Assembly (NCBI RefSeq): GCF_005239225.2
Contig: NC_133296.1
Location: 5,952,001-6,016,000 of the forward strand
Origin: Populus alba
Lineage: Eukaryota; Streptophyta; Magnoliopsida; Malpighiales; Salicaceae
Reading direction: 5' to 3'
Length of the DNA: 64,000 nucleotides
Part shown: piece after piece, positions 45,522 through 56,926 of the stretch
How the letters are laid out: the number at the start of each line of letters is the position of its first letter
Numbering within the stretch: position 1 is the first letter of the stretch
The notes under the pieces: model-generated
Database searches by the model: none
Seen by the model: only the letters and a program-made list of their open reading frames with translations
Told to the model about the DNA's origin: nothing
Made by a program: the position numbers and the translations under genes

Positions 45522-46380
45522 CCTGGTTCGAAGATAAATTTTTCTAGTTTTCCTAGTTTGAATTTTTAAATTTATAGATTATATATAACTTATACTGCAT
45601 TGTTTCTTTAAAGTAGGTATTTAAAATCAATTTTAGCATGCTTCTAGTTTTAAATCATTTTAATTTATAAATTATTTATGAAAATCAACTTTTAAAGAAG
45701 CTGTTTCACAGTCATGCTAAACACTTTAATTATACGTACCATGATATATATAGCGAACTTGCCGAAGAAGCTACTGCAGAAAGTGAGAAATTAACAGCAT
45801 TTACTAGAGTATTTAGTTCAGGATTAAATTCCACCTCCCTTCTCTATATTTGTGATTTTCCCGCATTGAAGGCCATGTGGAAGATTTTCCCATTACTTGG
45901 AAATTGTTTTAAGAATGTACAGAGTGATGTTGGAGGACTGAGGGTGTGATCTCATGCTTGTGTGAAAACTGGCTTTGATCTTTCTTCATGGGGTGGCCCA
46001 TGTTCTTGGCCTAATTTGAAGGCCATTAAGAGAGATCACATGTTGATTTGATCTGAGAGGGAGAGGGAGAGAGAGATAATCATGTTTGTAGGACGGGACA
46101 GAAGTTAATTGCATTGAAGGTGGTGGGATCCGATAGCAGTTGGACCATAGCTAGTATTTTGATAGGATCATCTATTTGCATGCTATTGGCTTTCAATCTC
46201 ATGGCATTGACTTCATCGCTAATCTGTACTGAGTATTTAATGCCCATTTAGTTCATGTTTCGAGATATTGAAATAGCATACATAGAATATCTCTTTTTGT
46301 CTTTTCCATTTTAAAATAAATCTCATTTTAAATCTTTTTTTCACATACACACACAATACTTTTATATTCTTTGTGTGTAT
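45522..46380. other. Gene-free region
   Basis: No gene or known repeat is seen. A short purine-rich GAGAGGGAGAGGGAGAGAGA run lies near 46055. Confidence 0.4.
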
Positions 46381-46674
46381 ATAACTTCTGTTTTGAAATA
46401 TTAATCAACACAATTTAAAATTAAATAAAAAATTATCAAGCTTAAGATAATTATTTATATAGTATCAGAGCTTTTGATTATCAAATAGTTATGAATTTAA
46501 ATTTCATCATCCTTTATTTATTTAATAAAAATTAAGTATAAAATAGTATTAATTCATGCAAGTTTCAAGTTTAAAGGACTTTCACTTGAAGAAGTATGTT
46601 AGAGAATAATATAAACTATACCTTAGAACAATACTTAATAGTTTAAGTTTTTAGATTGAGATAGTTATTTGATA
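46381..46674 (+). mobile_element. TRIM copy, left terminal repeat degraded
   Basis: The primer site TAGTATCAGAGC (46460-46471) differs by one base from the tRNA-iMet site. The right terminal repeat 46597-46674 starts TGTTAGAGAATAATATAAAC and is 78 bp, as in the other copies. The left repeat is recognisable only near the primer site. Confidence 0.65.
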
Positions 46675-46689
46675 TTAATTTACTGTAAA

Positions 46690-46850
46690 GCCCCATTTGT
46701 TTTCGCGATTGAAAAGTGTTTTTGTATTTCAAATTATTTTTTTAGACTGTTTTGATATTAAAAATAAAATTTAAAAAATAAAATAAAAAATACTATTTTA
46801 ATTTATTTTCAAATAAAAAATAAAAAAAAAAAACAATTAGATACTAGGGT
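46690..46850 (+). mobile_element. MITE-like AT-rich element copy
   Basis: GCCCCATTTGTTTTCGCGAT head, then GACTGTTTTGATATTAAAAA core and a poly(A)-rich tail. It starts 15 bp after the TRIM. Confidence 0.5.
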
Positions 46851-47109
46851 TTGTGTGGTCCATAGAAAAGATCATTTTCATGAACAATGGAGCAGGGCTA
46901 TTCATGGGGATCATAAGAATAGGTGCCGTCTCTCATCTCACATGCACCTCGCTATATATGTTGGGTAGAGAAAATAGTAATGTTATAAAATAATGTGATG
47001 GGTTCTTCTTCTATGGAACCTCGATTCCTGGTTAATTTCAAATCATCTTCAAGTTGTAGCAGCAGAAGAAATTTATTTATTTAAGGGTTGTGCACTTGGA
47101 AAGAGCCGC

Positions 47110-47330
47110 TCTTCGAGGGTGGATGTAAATATGATTATACCTGTATTTTTAAAAAAAAATTAATTTTTTTTGTTAAAAATTAATTTATTTTGTATATTTT
47201 GGATTTGTTTTGATATGCTGATTTTAAAAATAATTTTTTAAAAATAAAAAAATATATATATATTATTTTTATGTATTTTAACACGAAATATACTTTAAAA
47301 AATAACTATAATTACACTTTTAAATAAGCA
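47110..47330 (+). mobile_element. MITE-like AT-rich element copy
   Basis: Core TTTTGATATGCTGATTTTAA, then ACTTTAAAAAATAACTATAA, the same order as in the copy at 20740-20920. Confidence 0.55.
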
Positions 47331-48049
47331 CCATATCATCTAAATTTATAAGAAAGAACGTGCTATAAAATAAACGAAAACACATGGAAAAATTAGAAGC
47401 AATTAAATTTAAACTTGCGTTGATGATATTGGAGATTGAACTCAAAATTTAGTAACAGATTGATTTAATTCCTTCTTGATGCTCATATGAAGTTTATGAG
47501 AAATAAAGTATTTATAAGACTCGATCGCTGCATGTGAATATGCCAAAAGAAATACAGGAATGTTAGGGCAAGAAAGTTTTCATGTACGCTACAAGCAGAG
47601 GCATGCATGTCATATCAAGCTTTAAAAAAAAAAAAAAAGAAGAAGAAGAAGATAAAAACGATGCCAATAAATATTTATGAAATTATTTATAGGCATTTAA
47701 ATGGAAAATAGATGTTACTCAGTCCGTACAATACCTTTATTAATACACAATTACATACGTATATACAACCTCAAACATCAAATCAAACCTCCAATACTAA
47801 TTTAATAATTTTCTGTCCTTTTTTGACCGAGTTCGTGCATACTCCCTGCATCTCACGTATGGATACATAGGGTATTGAGAATGTAATAATAATTATTTTT
47901 TAAAAATGTTTTTAATAAATATTTATATATTAATACATGTCTATGTATTTACAGCTAAAATATCAAATCAAGTCTCCAATACAAATTTAATAATTTTTCT
48001 GCCTATTTTGACTTAGTTGATGGATACACCCTCTATAGATTTGCAGGAG
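47331..48049. other. Gene-free AT-rich region with a short internal repeat
   Basis: Two related blocks at about 47765-47890 and 47952-48060 share AAACATCAAATCAAACCTCC / AAATATCAAATCAAGTCTCC, then CCAATACTAATTTAATAATT. They look like two copies of one spacer repeat about 187 bp apart. No coding content. Confidence 0.5.
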
Positions 48050-48230
48050 ATAATTCAGTGGTAATAGTTATTTTTTTAAAATGTTTTTTATTAATATATT
48101 AAAATAATATATTTTTTTATTTTAAAAAAATTATTTTTAATATTAGCATTTTAAAAATAATATAAAAACATAAAAAAATTTAATTTTAACAAATAAAAAT
48201 ACAATTTATTCAATTACCATTTAAAACATA
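48050..48230 (-). mobile_element. MITE-like AT-rich element copy, inverted
   Basis: Inverted-type core (AATATTAGCATTTTAAAAAT) between A/T runs, with CAGTGGTAATAGTT at the left and ATTACCATTTAAAACATAAT at the right. Confidence 0.4.
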
Positions 48231-48594
48231 ATACTAGACAGGAGGTATAGATGTAATAAGGTTGCTCTACATAAAATATAGTATTGAACAAATAGGTATA
48301 TGGTAGCATAAAATTAGTAATAACCGCACTTTTGAAAAGGTAATTATCCTGACTGTATATATTATATAATAAGCTTGTAGATAAAATCATAATTTCTTAT
48401 ATCATATAATAATATTTCTTATGAGTGGCTGTTAAAAAAACATTAATGATATGCAATAAAATCTTATCCATAGATTTTACAAAGCAAAAAGATTGCTATG
48501 AAGATATTGAAGTATCTTTGAACTTTGACGACATTGTAAATCGTAAAACTTGTCAACTGTTTATATACTTAAAATCTTTGATGTATTTTTTTAT

Positions 48595-48735
48595 AATTTT
48601 AAATTTGAGTTTTATAGTTATTATATGTGATGGTCACTGAAAGCTTTATATGATTGTTAATTTTAGGACTCGTGGAATTAGTTAAAGTTGCACGTAAACT
48701 GATCTAAATATTCATATTAATAATAATTAAAAAAA
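48595..48735 (+). mobile_element. SINE 3' half, decayed
   Basis: TGGTCACTGAAAGCTTTATA, ATGATTGTTAATTTTAGGAC and CGTGGAATTAGTTAAAGTTG align word for word with the 3' half of the SINE at 28961-29161, ending in an A-rich tail. The tRNA-like head is no longer recognisable. Confidence 0.6.
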
Positions 48736-49699
48736 AACTTTGATGATTATTACAAAAATTCGGGTGTTTTCAAGAGGAATAACAAAAGAGTGAATTCAAT
48801 AAAGATTTTTTCATGTTTTAATATTTCTCATTATAGCTTTTTAGGATATTTTGCATCGATACACTCATTATATTTGGTTTTAATGAATATTTTTAGTATT
48901 TTTTTATTGAAAAAACTTTGATTGCTTCATAAATAATCTTATTTATATAACATTTTTAGAACTTTATTAATTTTTTTTTCCTTTGCTACTAATTAATATC
49001 GATGTTTAAATTTGATACAATGCAGATGACCTCATATTAACCACTAAATTTGCTATTTTATTCGAATTTAGTGGTCCTTGGAGCCATTAGCATTGCACCT
49101 ATGCTCAAATCATCATGATATTATATATAAAACTTTGCCGTAAACTATATATGGGAAGAAATTATTGTTGGGCCATCTAATAAAAATTAATATATCTGTT
49201 TTCTTTTACCATAAAATTAGAGATAATGAAATATGAGACAGCTTCTGAGACAAACATCTTCTATACATCACAGGCTTAGATTTCATACAAATTTTAAAAG
49301 AATCCGATTTCTTTTAATAGAAGAAAATAAATTCTCGTCAGCTCATGGGTGCTTTTTAAAAATGTTAATTAACGGATACACAGGTACCTTGTTATAAAAT
49401 AATTAATATTGCGACAGCACCAAACTGATTATGAAAAATTATTATAGTCTTCCATCAGGGACCTTGATAATTAAGCATTGCACTTGATGATAGATAGATA
49501 GATATAGCAAAGCAAATCTGGCACATGAAGTGGTGCATTTCCTTCTTGTTGGTGAATCAATAAATATGATGCAGCTCATTCTTGGCTGTCCATCTTCTAA
49601 TGGCAGCATGACACATTATTGAGGAAATATTTTTTTCATGGTATAATGGCAACACAATGTATATATGTAGGAGCATGCATAAACTGACATATTTTATTC
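48736..49699. other. Gene-free AT-rich region
   Basis: No gene or repeat family is recognised apart from a short (GATA)n run at about 49491-49504. Confidence 0.4.
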
Positions 49700-50450
49700 A
49701 TAACAAAACAAATATTTGATCTCATAAATATAAGATATTGAAAAACATCAATAATTTGATGAAATCATGAAGGGTCAGAAAATATGTAATCGGACACTAT
49801 AACAAGTTTGGAGACAGAAATACAAGTATCGACTAATTTGCAATAAGACATACCTATTCAGTAGAGTTTGTCAAGAATATTCGTATCTTATCGGAGCATA
49901 CTACCCATACTATTAGGGAGAAATAATAGGCAACTCCTAAATCCCAGAGCTTGAAATCTGAGCTCAACAACTGGATTAAATGGTGAGGTAAGATTGAATT
50001 GCTTACAGTAAAAAAAATATCATCCATATAAATAAAAATAAAATATATTAGTACTCATAGACAAGATGAATAAAAAGGTATCAACCTTTGAAACAAGAAA
50101 TCCAATAGATAAAAGATAATCACTCAGGGAGTGTACCATGCTCGAGAAGCTTGTTTCAACTCATACAAAGATTTATGTAGCTGACATACATGAGAAGAAA
50201 GAGTAAGATCAACCAAAACCTAGATGTTGTTGTATATACAACTCTTACTTCACCCCATTAAGAAAGGTATTATGTATATTAAGCTAATTAATCTTCCAAC
50301 TATTAAAACCTCAACGGTGAGAACCAAATGCATAATAACATCTTTTACCACAAGACTAAAAGTTTTAGAATAGTCAATGTTTTCCTGTTGAATAAAATCT
50401 TTAGCTACCAACCGAGCTTTATAGCACTCTAAGGCTTTCACATTTTCAAA
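49700..50450 (-). pseudogene. Ty1/copia reverse transcriptase fragment
   Basis: Minus strand: KALECYKARLVAKDFIQQEN and IDYSKTFSLVVKDV, then after shifts SHVCQLHKSLYELKQASRAW, then FIYMDDIFF (YMDD variant of the catalytic YVDD) and HLIQLLSSDFKLWDLGVAYY. Stops and frameshifts interrupt it. No LTRs are seen on either side, so this is an isolated relic. It differs in detail from the RT at 30470-31080. Confidence 0.8.
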
Positions 50451-52085
50451 AATAAAAAAAAAAAAAAAACATGATCAAATTTTATCACTTTACGGACACA
50501 ATTTTTTTTGTTTTGTTAGAATGACTAATGAAGACGGATAGAAGGTATAAATTGATTCATGATTAAAAAACCGTTACCACAATTGTATCTTTTTTTAAAA
50601 AAAAAAAAAAAAAAGGTTTGATTCTACCGAAACCTTCCTCCAAACTTAAGAGAGATAAATTGGAATTAATCTTATGTTTCACAAGTATATAATAAACCCA
50701 TTTTATTTTGTGATATAATTGTTGCTATCTACTCCAATTATCATTATTTATACAAGAAGGTATAATTGTTTGTACTCAACAATGCTGGACATGGACAGGC
50801 CACGGCTGGAACATTTTTGTCCCTAAAGCTATCATCCTGTGAAGTTCTTCTATTGATATAAAGGTAGTTGTGTAGAAGGGAGGTGGGGGACCAAATTGTA
50901 TCACGTACGTATAGAAGAGATCAGAAGCCAGAACCTAGGCTGTATCTTGTGAAAGATTGGCATTTTTGCTTCTCATCAGTCGTCACCGAAAGGTCATTTA
51001 AGATCACATGTTTCTCTCTCTCTCTCTCTCTCATTTATATATACTACGAGTATTTCTAGCTAAAAAGCCATTGAAGCAACCATTTTACCTCATCTGGATG
51101 CAAGACTTTCGTGACACTCTCTCATTTTTTACTTGTATGGATTTTCTTCCTCTTGCTTTCACTTTGCAATACTTCCCATTTTTGGTTCCAAGTAATTGCC
51201 AAATTTTGCATATCCCTGATATCTGAACAAATTCATTGTGGAGGTTGAGTGCCAGCTAATATTTATATATAATCTTGAAGATATTAATAATTCCAAAGTC
51301 TTAAACCCAATAAATTCTGTCGAAATAGACCCAGCAGTGCTACTTATATATATATATATGATGCATGAACTCCATAATACGTTGTTGCTTCTGGCTAGAT
51401 ATCCTTAGCTAGGGTTTAGCTCAAAGACAGTTATTTTGTTGTTTATCTATCCATGAGTGTTGTCGTTATTTTGACTTCAATAACATTTGTCTCCACTTGT
51501 GTATCTCTTTCTCTTGTATGTGTACACAGTAACCTAGATAAATATGAAGCACATACTACTAGTTAATTAATTAATATCTGATGTAGACCCATGAAAGGAT
51601 CTGTAATAAATGGGTAGACTACTCTTCTCTTTCATTTTTTTTCTTTCTTTGCTGCCGTGCGTTAGGCGCATCTCTTTCTAACCCTTAAACCAAATTCGAT
51701 CCACATCTATGTATCCTGTGTAATTTGACTTTTTGCAATGAAGTACTTAATTAGCAGGACTTTTTTGTTTTTTTGTTTTTTTTTCCTCTCAATCAAACAT
51801 GCTGCTGGTCTCGCACAAATTACACAGAGTGTGAAATGCTTAGGTTATTTCATGGCGTTTAATTCATTAATATATAATAAGATTAATTACAATTTGCAAA
51901 GAGATCCTAACTTCTCAGAATCCCAGCTGATAAAAGATTAAACCCTGAGACATCACACTGCTATTTTTTTCTTCTTTGATTTTTCCTCCACTGGTTTAGC
52001 TGAAACTAAAAATAAAACAAAAGAAAAGGGAAAAAAAAAAAAAAAAAAAAGGATCGAGAATGGGAGAGAAGGAACAATAACGTGC
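50451..52085. other. Intergenic region 3' of MYB60
   Basis: No gene is supported. It contains poly(A) tracts near 50455-50470 and 50597-50614, a (CT)n run at 51013-51032 and a short (TA)n near 51345. The last 100-150 bp before 52086 is presumably the MYB60 3' UTR, including an A/G-rich run at 52020-52052. Confidence 0.45.
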
Positions 52086-53417
52086 TCAGAATATTGGAGA
52101 CAGTTCCATGATTTCTTCCACTTGAACAGTACCTTTTTCATCCAAGAGCCACTTCTCAAGAAATGACAGGGGGGGAGTGCTTTCATCAGATTTCTGCTTC
52201 CTCTCGGTCATTATAATATTGTCCTTCTCGTCACTTGTAGAGCTCTTGAAATCCTTTGTGGTAGCAACAACAGTAGCAGAATCACAAGAGGATTTGTCCC
52301 ATGCAACATTATTCAAGTTCTCAAGTGATAAAATGGACTCAAACTCTTCATGAGAGATTAGATCACCACTTTCTTCCTCGGGTTTTGGCCTATAAGATTG
52401 AAGAGAATTTGTAGCCACTGAATTGCCAAAGCTATGGCCATTGTTTTCCAGGCTGCTGTTGTTTTTCTCCCAATTTTCTTTGAGAAGATCAGTGCCGTTT
52501 GGCTTTGGAGATGATCTCATCCAACCTTCAAGGAGGCGCGAAATGTTTTCGGTACTTGATGCATATGTGGAGACCTGATTAGGCCTGTTGAGGACTGAGG
52601 AATCGGTGGTGAAATCATCCAAGCACTTTCTCTCGTTGAAACTTTTCGACATAAACTGACTACTTGCTGAGCCTTGTGCCATAGGATCCAAAGCTGATTG
52701 GAACTTCTTTAGTTTCTTCTTCAGGTGGGTGTTCCAGTAGTTCTTTATATCATTATCTGTTCTCTGGGGAAGATATGAAGCTATGGCTGCCCATCTGTCG
52801 TCCAAATAAATCAAGAACAGCAAAAAGGATTCAAATTAATTCATGACATGTAATTATTTCATAAAAACAATACTAACGATATAACTCGATTTACCAAATG
52901 AAAAACACAAAACTTGAAACAGAAAATTGAGGTTTTTGAGGATTACTTGTTACCCAATAAAGCTTGCAAGTGAATTATCATCCCTTCTTCATGGGGTGTA
53001 AAGTTGCCTCGCTTAATTCCTGGTCTGAGGTAATTAGTCCATCTAAGCCTGCAACTTTTGCTGCACCTTAACAACCCTTTTCAAGCAACAAGATATATTG
53101 ATCCATTAGTGTATTCCATAATTCAATGTTTATTTACGTACTGATCATCCAAAAATGAAAACCCATGTCTTGATAAACATTGGAAATGCAGTCCCATGCC
53201 AAGATTTCAAAACTGGTCATTGGGATTCATTTCATAAATGATGAATTAAGAGCAATCAGATGGATCTAAGTTGCGGAAACTTACCAGTGTTGGTAGGAAC
53301 TGATCTCCAATTTCCTGGACCATGTTCTTGAATATAAGAGACTAGGATGATGTCCTCCTCAGGGGTCCATGGACCTTTCTTGATCCCAACTTTGTCACAG
53401 CAAGGAGGTCTTCCCAT
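52086..53417 (-). CDS. MYB60: R2R3-MYB transcription factor, MYB60 orthologue, complete, three exons
   Basis: Nuclear DNA-binding protein; in Arabidopsis and grapevine MYB60 is a guard-cell regulator of stomatal opening. Exons on the minus strand: 53417-53285, 53076-52947, 52794-52086. The 133- and 130-bp first exons and their intron phases are the canonical R2R3-MYB pattern. The protein is 323 residues. The start [18 protein letters not shown] is the invariant N-terminus of this class. R2 has W17, W37, W57; R3 has F70, W89, W108, with [13 protein letters not shown] closing the domain. The C-terminal part carries subgroup-1 motifs: [33 protein letters not shown] near the end, and the terminal LSPIF. 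FQSALDP after R3 and that ending fit MYB60 best; MYB30, MYB94 and MYB96 are the paralogues to exclude. No defect is seen. Confidence 0.9.
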
Positions 53418-53860
53418 GGCTAAGGACCTCCACCCACAATCTCCTCTCTCTTTTCTTTCTCTAGCTAATCACTCTCCCTTTTGTCTAGGCTAAAGCTTCT
53501 CTCTCTAGGGACCTGTCAAATAGTGTAATCTATCACCATGTGAAAGAGTGTCTGTGTGTGTATATATATATATACATACATGGACTTCTAGGGGGACACC
53601 AGGTTTCTTTTAGTTTTTACAGAACACTTGATCTACCATGCTGACTCACCTTGCCTTTCTATTAAATTTTTAGTCAATCTAGAAAGAGAAGCAAATGTCA
53701 GAAGGGATGTGAATGTCTCTCCTGTGGCTTTTCCTATCTGGCTGATCACGTGCCACTGCAGCTCTTTTCACCCAAAGGTAGGAAACTTCTCAGCCCTACA
53801 GTCTTTATTTCTCTTCTATCCTGCACCTCTCACTTCGGGTAAAGTACAATACTTATTTTG
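53418..53860 (-). promoter_or_regulatory. MYB60 leader and proximal promoter
   Basis: A C/T-rich leader (minus strand GA-rich) precedes the ATG. AAAG cores, the DOF-factor site, occur on both strands at about 53450, 53455, 53478, 53493, 53541, 53606, 53649, 53762 and 53774. Clustered AAAG sites drive guard-cell expression of Arabidopsis MYB60; function here is inference. A TATATATATATA run at 53562-53573 may serve as the TATA region. Confidence 0.5.
53747..53752 (-). promoter_or_regulatory. G-box CACGTG upstream of MYB60
   Basis: A perfect CACGTG palindrome 330 bp before the start codon. Such a site can bind bZIP/ABF or bHLH factors and would fit abscisic-acid control of MYB60, but one hexamer is weak evidence. 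Confidence 0.4.
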
Positions 53861-55340
53861 TATTTCATTATTATCGATCTGTGACTTTCATATGTCGCTA
53901 CGGACTTCGGGGCAAATCAGGTTAATAAGATGCTGTGTTTTTTTTAAAAAAATTATTATTATTTTAATATGTTAATATTAAAAATAAATTAAAAAAAAAA
54001 CTACCAAAATATTAAATGGGCTGCTAAATTAAAAAAAAAAAAAAACATTCTTAAAAATAAACAAGAAGTCGTGATACTATCAAGACCATACAAAATAAAA
54101 ATCCATTAAAAGCTTCAATTTAGCTATTACAAGATTAAGAGTAAAAAAATTCAAATATATATTTAATGGGTTTATTGTAAATATTTGAACATTTCATAAA
54201 AACAACAACAAACAATAAAGATTAGACTTTAGTCAATTTAATTCATGTACAACATGGACCTAATCCATCTACTTCATTGACAAATTAATTTTAGCAGTTT
54301 GAGGTTTATTTTTTTTAATGTACAATTTATTTTAACAGTCATAATTTTCAATCCATCTGTTTGATTGAGCTAAAATTTCACTAGAAATTTTTAAAGGTTT
54401 TATTCTATATTAGATTAATATTTCAAGTCAATTAAATATCTGAAAGATCTTGGGATAAAATCCAAAAGCTACTGGAATTTATATTAGTTAATTTCATAGT
54501 TGACTTAGGATGTTTTTTTTATTTAAAATTTTTTTATTATTTTATTTTTAATTTAGAACTCATAAATGACCTCGTTGGTAGGATAATGAATTACTATTTT
54601 GTAGAAAAAATGAGACAAAGGAATACAAAATTAAAAAATCCTTTATATGTGTGTGTGTATGAAAATATCCATACCATTAAAAAATGTAAATAAAACAAAT
54701 TCCATGTAAAATCTCACCCTTCGAATATAAAATTAAAAAAAAAAACCATCAAATCTAACACAACAAATTCATCATTTACACGTGGAAATTGATAAAAAAA
54801 AAAAAGATTTAATTCTCTCAACCAATCCATCATAAAATTAACACATAGTATATAAATCAACTTCATAAACAATCTCAATCAACTCTTCACACCATAATAA
54901 TCTTAATTAATCCATGTTATATAAACTATAGAAAAATTAAGGCATCACATATAAATCCAATTCATCACATCAGAAAAAATTCAATTAACCCATATAGACA
55001 TATCACATGTAACCCAATATACTATACCAAAATACCAGAAAAAAAAAATAATTTAATTAAACATACCATATACAAAAAATCAAAAACATCCAATATGAAT
55101 CAAGCTCCTCCATCCAAAAATCAAACATATGTATAAATAATACATAACCCATATATAAATCAAACCAATCATCATAAGAAATTTTGTTTTCGATAAAAAT
55201 AAACTTACAAAATAATTATTAGTAGCTAGAATCTACTGAAGGTTGGCTGGATAACAGCAACGCGTGGCATTCATACGTGGACAAATACAAATTAGTTAGT
55301 AATAAACATGAGTGGTGTGTGCTCTTCACATGCTACCTCT

Positions 55341-55343
<3 letters not shown>
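53861..55343. other. Gene-free AT-rich region
   Basis: No gene is supported. A fragment of the MITE-like family lies at about 53938-54045 (TTTTAATATGTTAATATTAA core). The rest is A/T-rich spacer. Confidence 0.4.

Positions 55344-55388
<45 letters not shown>
55344..55388. repeat. (AT)n microsatellite
   Basis: About 22 AT dinucleotides, the longest in the window. Confidence 0.95.
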
Positions 55389-55393
<5 letters not shown>

Positions 55394-55703
55394 GAAATGA
55401 TTGGCTTTTTAGGTGGCAATTGAGGTTAAGATGATTGAATCAGTTTTGGATTAGATCTTATGTTCATTTTTCTTGGTTTCTAGATGATATTTTAGGTTGC
55501 AATTGGTGGAAAAGAGGGATTATTTTAGTATTTTTATGAAGATTAGACTTATTTGATTGATGACCCAAAACACATCATTCAAAGATAGGATGTAATTTTA
55601 CAGGTATTTTGTTTTAGAATTGATAATTTATATGTTAAAGGTTAACTCAAAATCAAGTCATACATGGTTCAAATAAATTTCATTATAAATGGGGGCTTTT
55701 TGG

Positions 55704-56040
55704 AAAGAAAATATTGAACTTTAAAATTGAGTTATTAACTTTCAAAAAGAGAGCATTATGCTTTATGTTATGTTGAACATGTCCTTTTATTGCATGATTC
55801 CATATCATAAATAATATGGTGCATAAACAAGTCATTCTTTTTCTTTCTATTTTTTAGAGGCTGACGTCGTCCAATGTAAACAAATTGTTTTTTTTTTTAT
55901 CATAAAAGACTTTTCAAGGCAGGTTATAATATATGGTTACAAAAGAAAATATTGAATTTTAAAAATGAGTTATTAAAATTCAAAAAGATAGCATTTTCTT
56001 TATGTTATGTTGTCATATCTTAAATAATATGGTGCATAAG
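55704..56040 (+). repeat. Spaced direct repeat, two copies of 100-130 bp
   Basis: AAAGAAAATATTGAACTTTA at 55704 and AAAGAAAATATTGAATTTTA at 55942 begin two related blocks (55704-55830 and 55942-56040). Both run through TATGTTATGTTG to AATAATATGGTGCATAA. The second lacks about 25 bp found in the first. Not assigned to a family. Confidence 0.75.
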
Positions 56041-56918
56041 CAGGATCAGTTATCATATGTGGAGATCTCTTGTTAGTTTGACTTTGCCGTTTTAATTATT
56101 GATCTCATTTCAATCTCGATTCTTCCAATCATATCATGTGTTTTGTCACTGATAATTTTTCTTCAAGTTTGGACTTTGCACTATTATGAGGGACACATTG
56201 GAGAACTATTTGTCTTTCCCCTTTTCATCATAATTTTTTTTTATTTCATTTTTATCATCTAATCATTTTGAATTTTTCACTTAATTATCTGTTGGCTCTT
56301 TTTTGAAACACTCTTATCCCTTTCAAATCTCTCTTATCTCCTTCTATTTAAAGAACTCCATTGATTATTTGAAAACTTCCAAAACATGCACTAGTGTGAG
56401 GGGTGATTCTGGTCTAGGTTATCATTCAAGAAAAAATTAAGGCTCGAAAAGGAAAACAAAGGATATGTTTTTATTCATGAAGGACAAGTCAAAGATGTCC
56501 TTTGTTCATATCAAGCTCAAATTTGCATGCGCGAACAAATCCTAGCCTCTTACAACTAATATGAAAAACCTTAAGATCGATCATAGAGAAAGGGTCATCA
56601 TCACTCGTTTTTTAATACATCTTTAAAAAATTCAAAAATTCCTAAAAATGCATTTTCAACATAATTCAACCAATATTTCACCAATTCTTGATTTTTCAAC
56701 TCTTTTACTCATCTTGTGCATGTTGAAGAATTTTTAAAATAAAAAAAAAATCATAAACACAAATTAACAAAAAAATATTAGTGGGCATGGTGATAATTGA
56801 GGAAGGGGTGATGACTAACATGAATTTTTCCAACCCCTTTTATGAGCAACTTAAAATGATTGAATATGAAAGAACAATGAATAAAAAAAAGAAAATATAA
56901 TGAAGGATTTTTAAGGGG

Positions 56919-56926
56919 TATAAAAA
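56919..56926 (+). promoter_or_regulatory. TATA box in the Tat-type LTR
   Basis: TATAAAAA within GGGGTATAAAAAGATAAA, followed about 50 bp later by a conserved-looking ACCCTAGCCACC. Confidence 0.45.
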
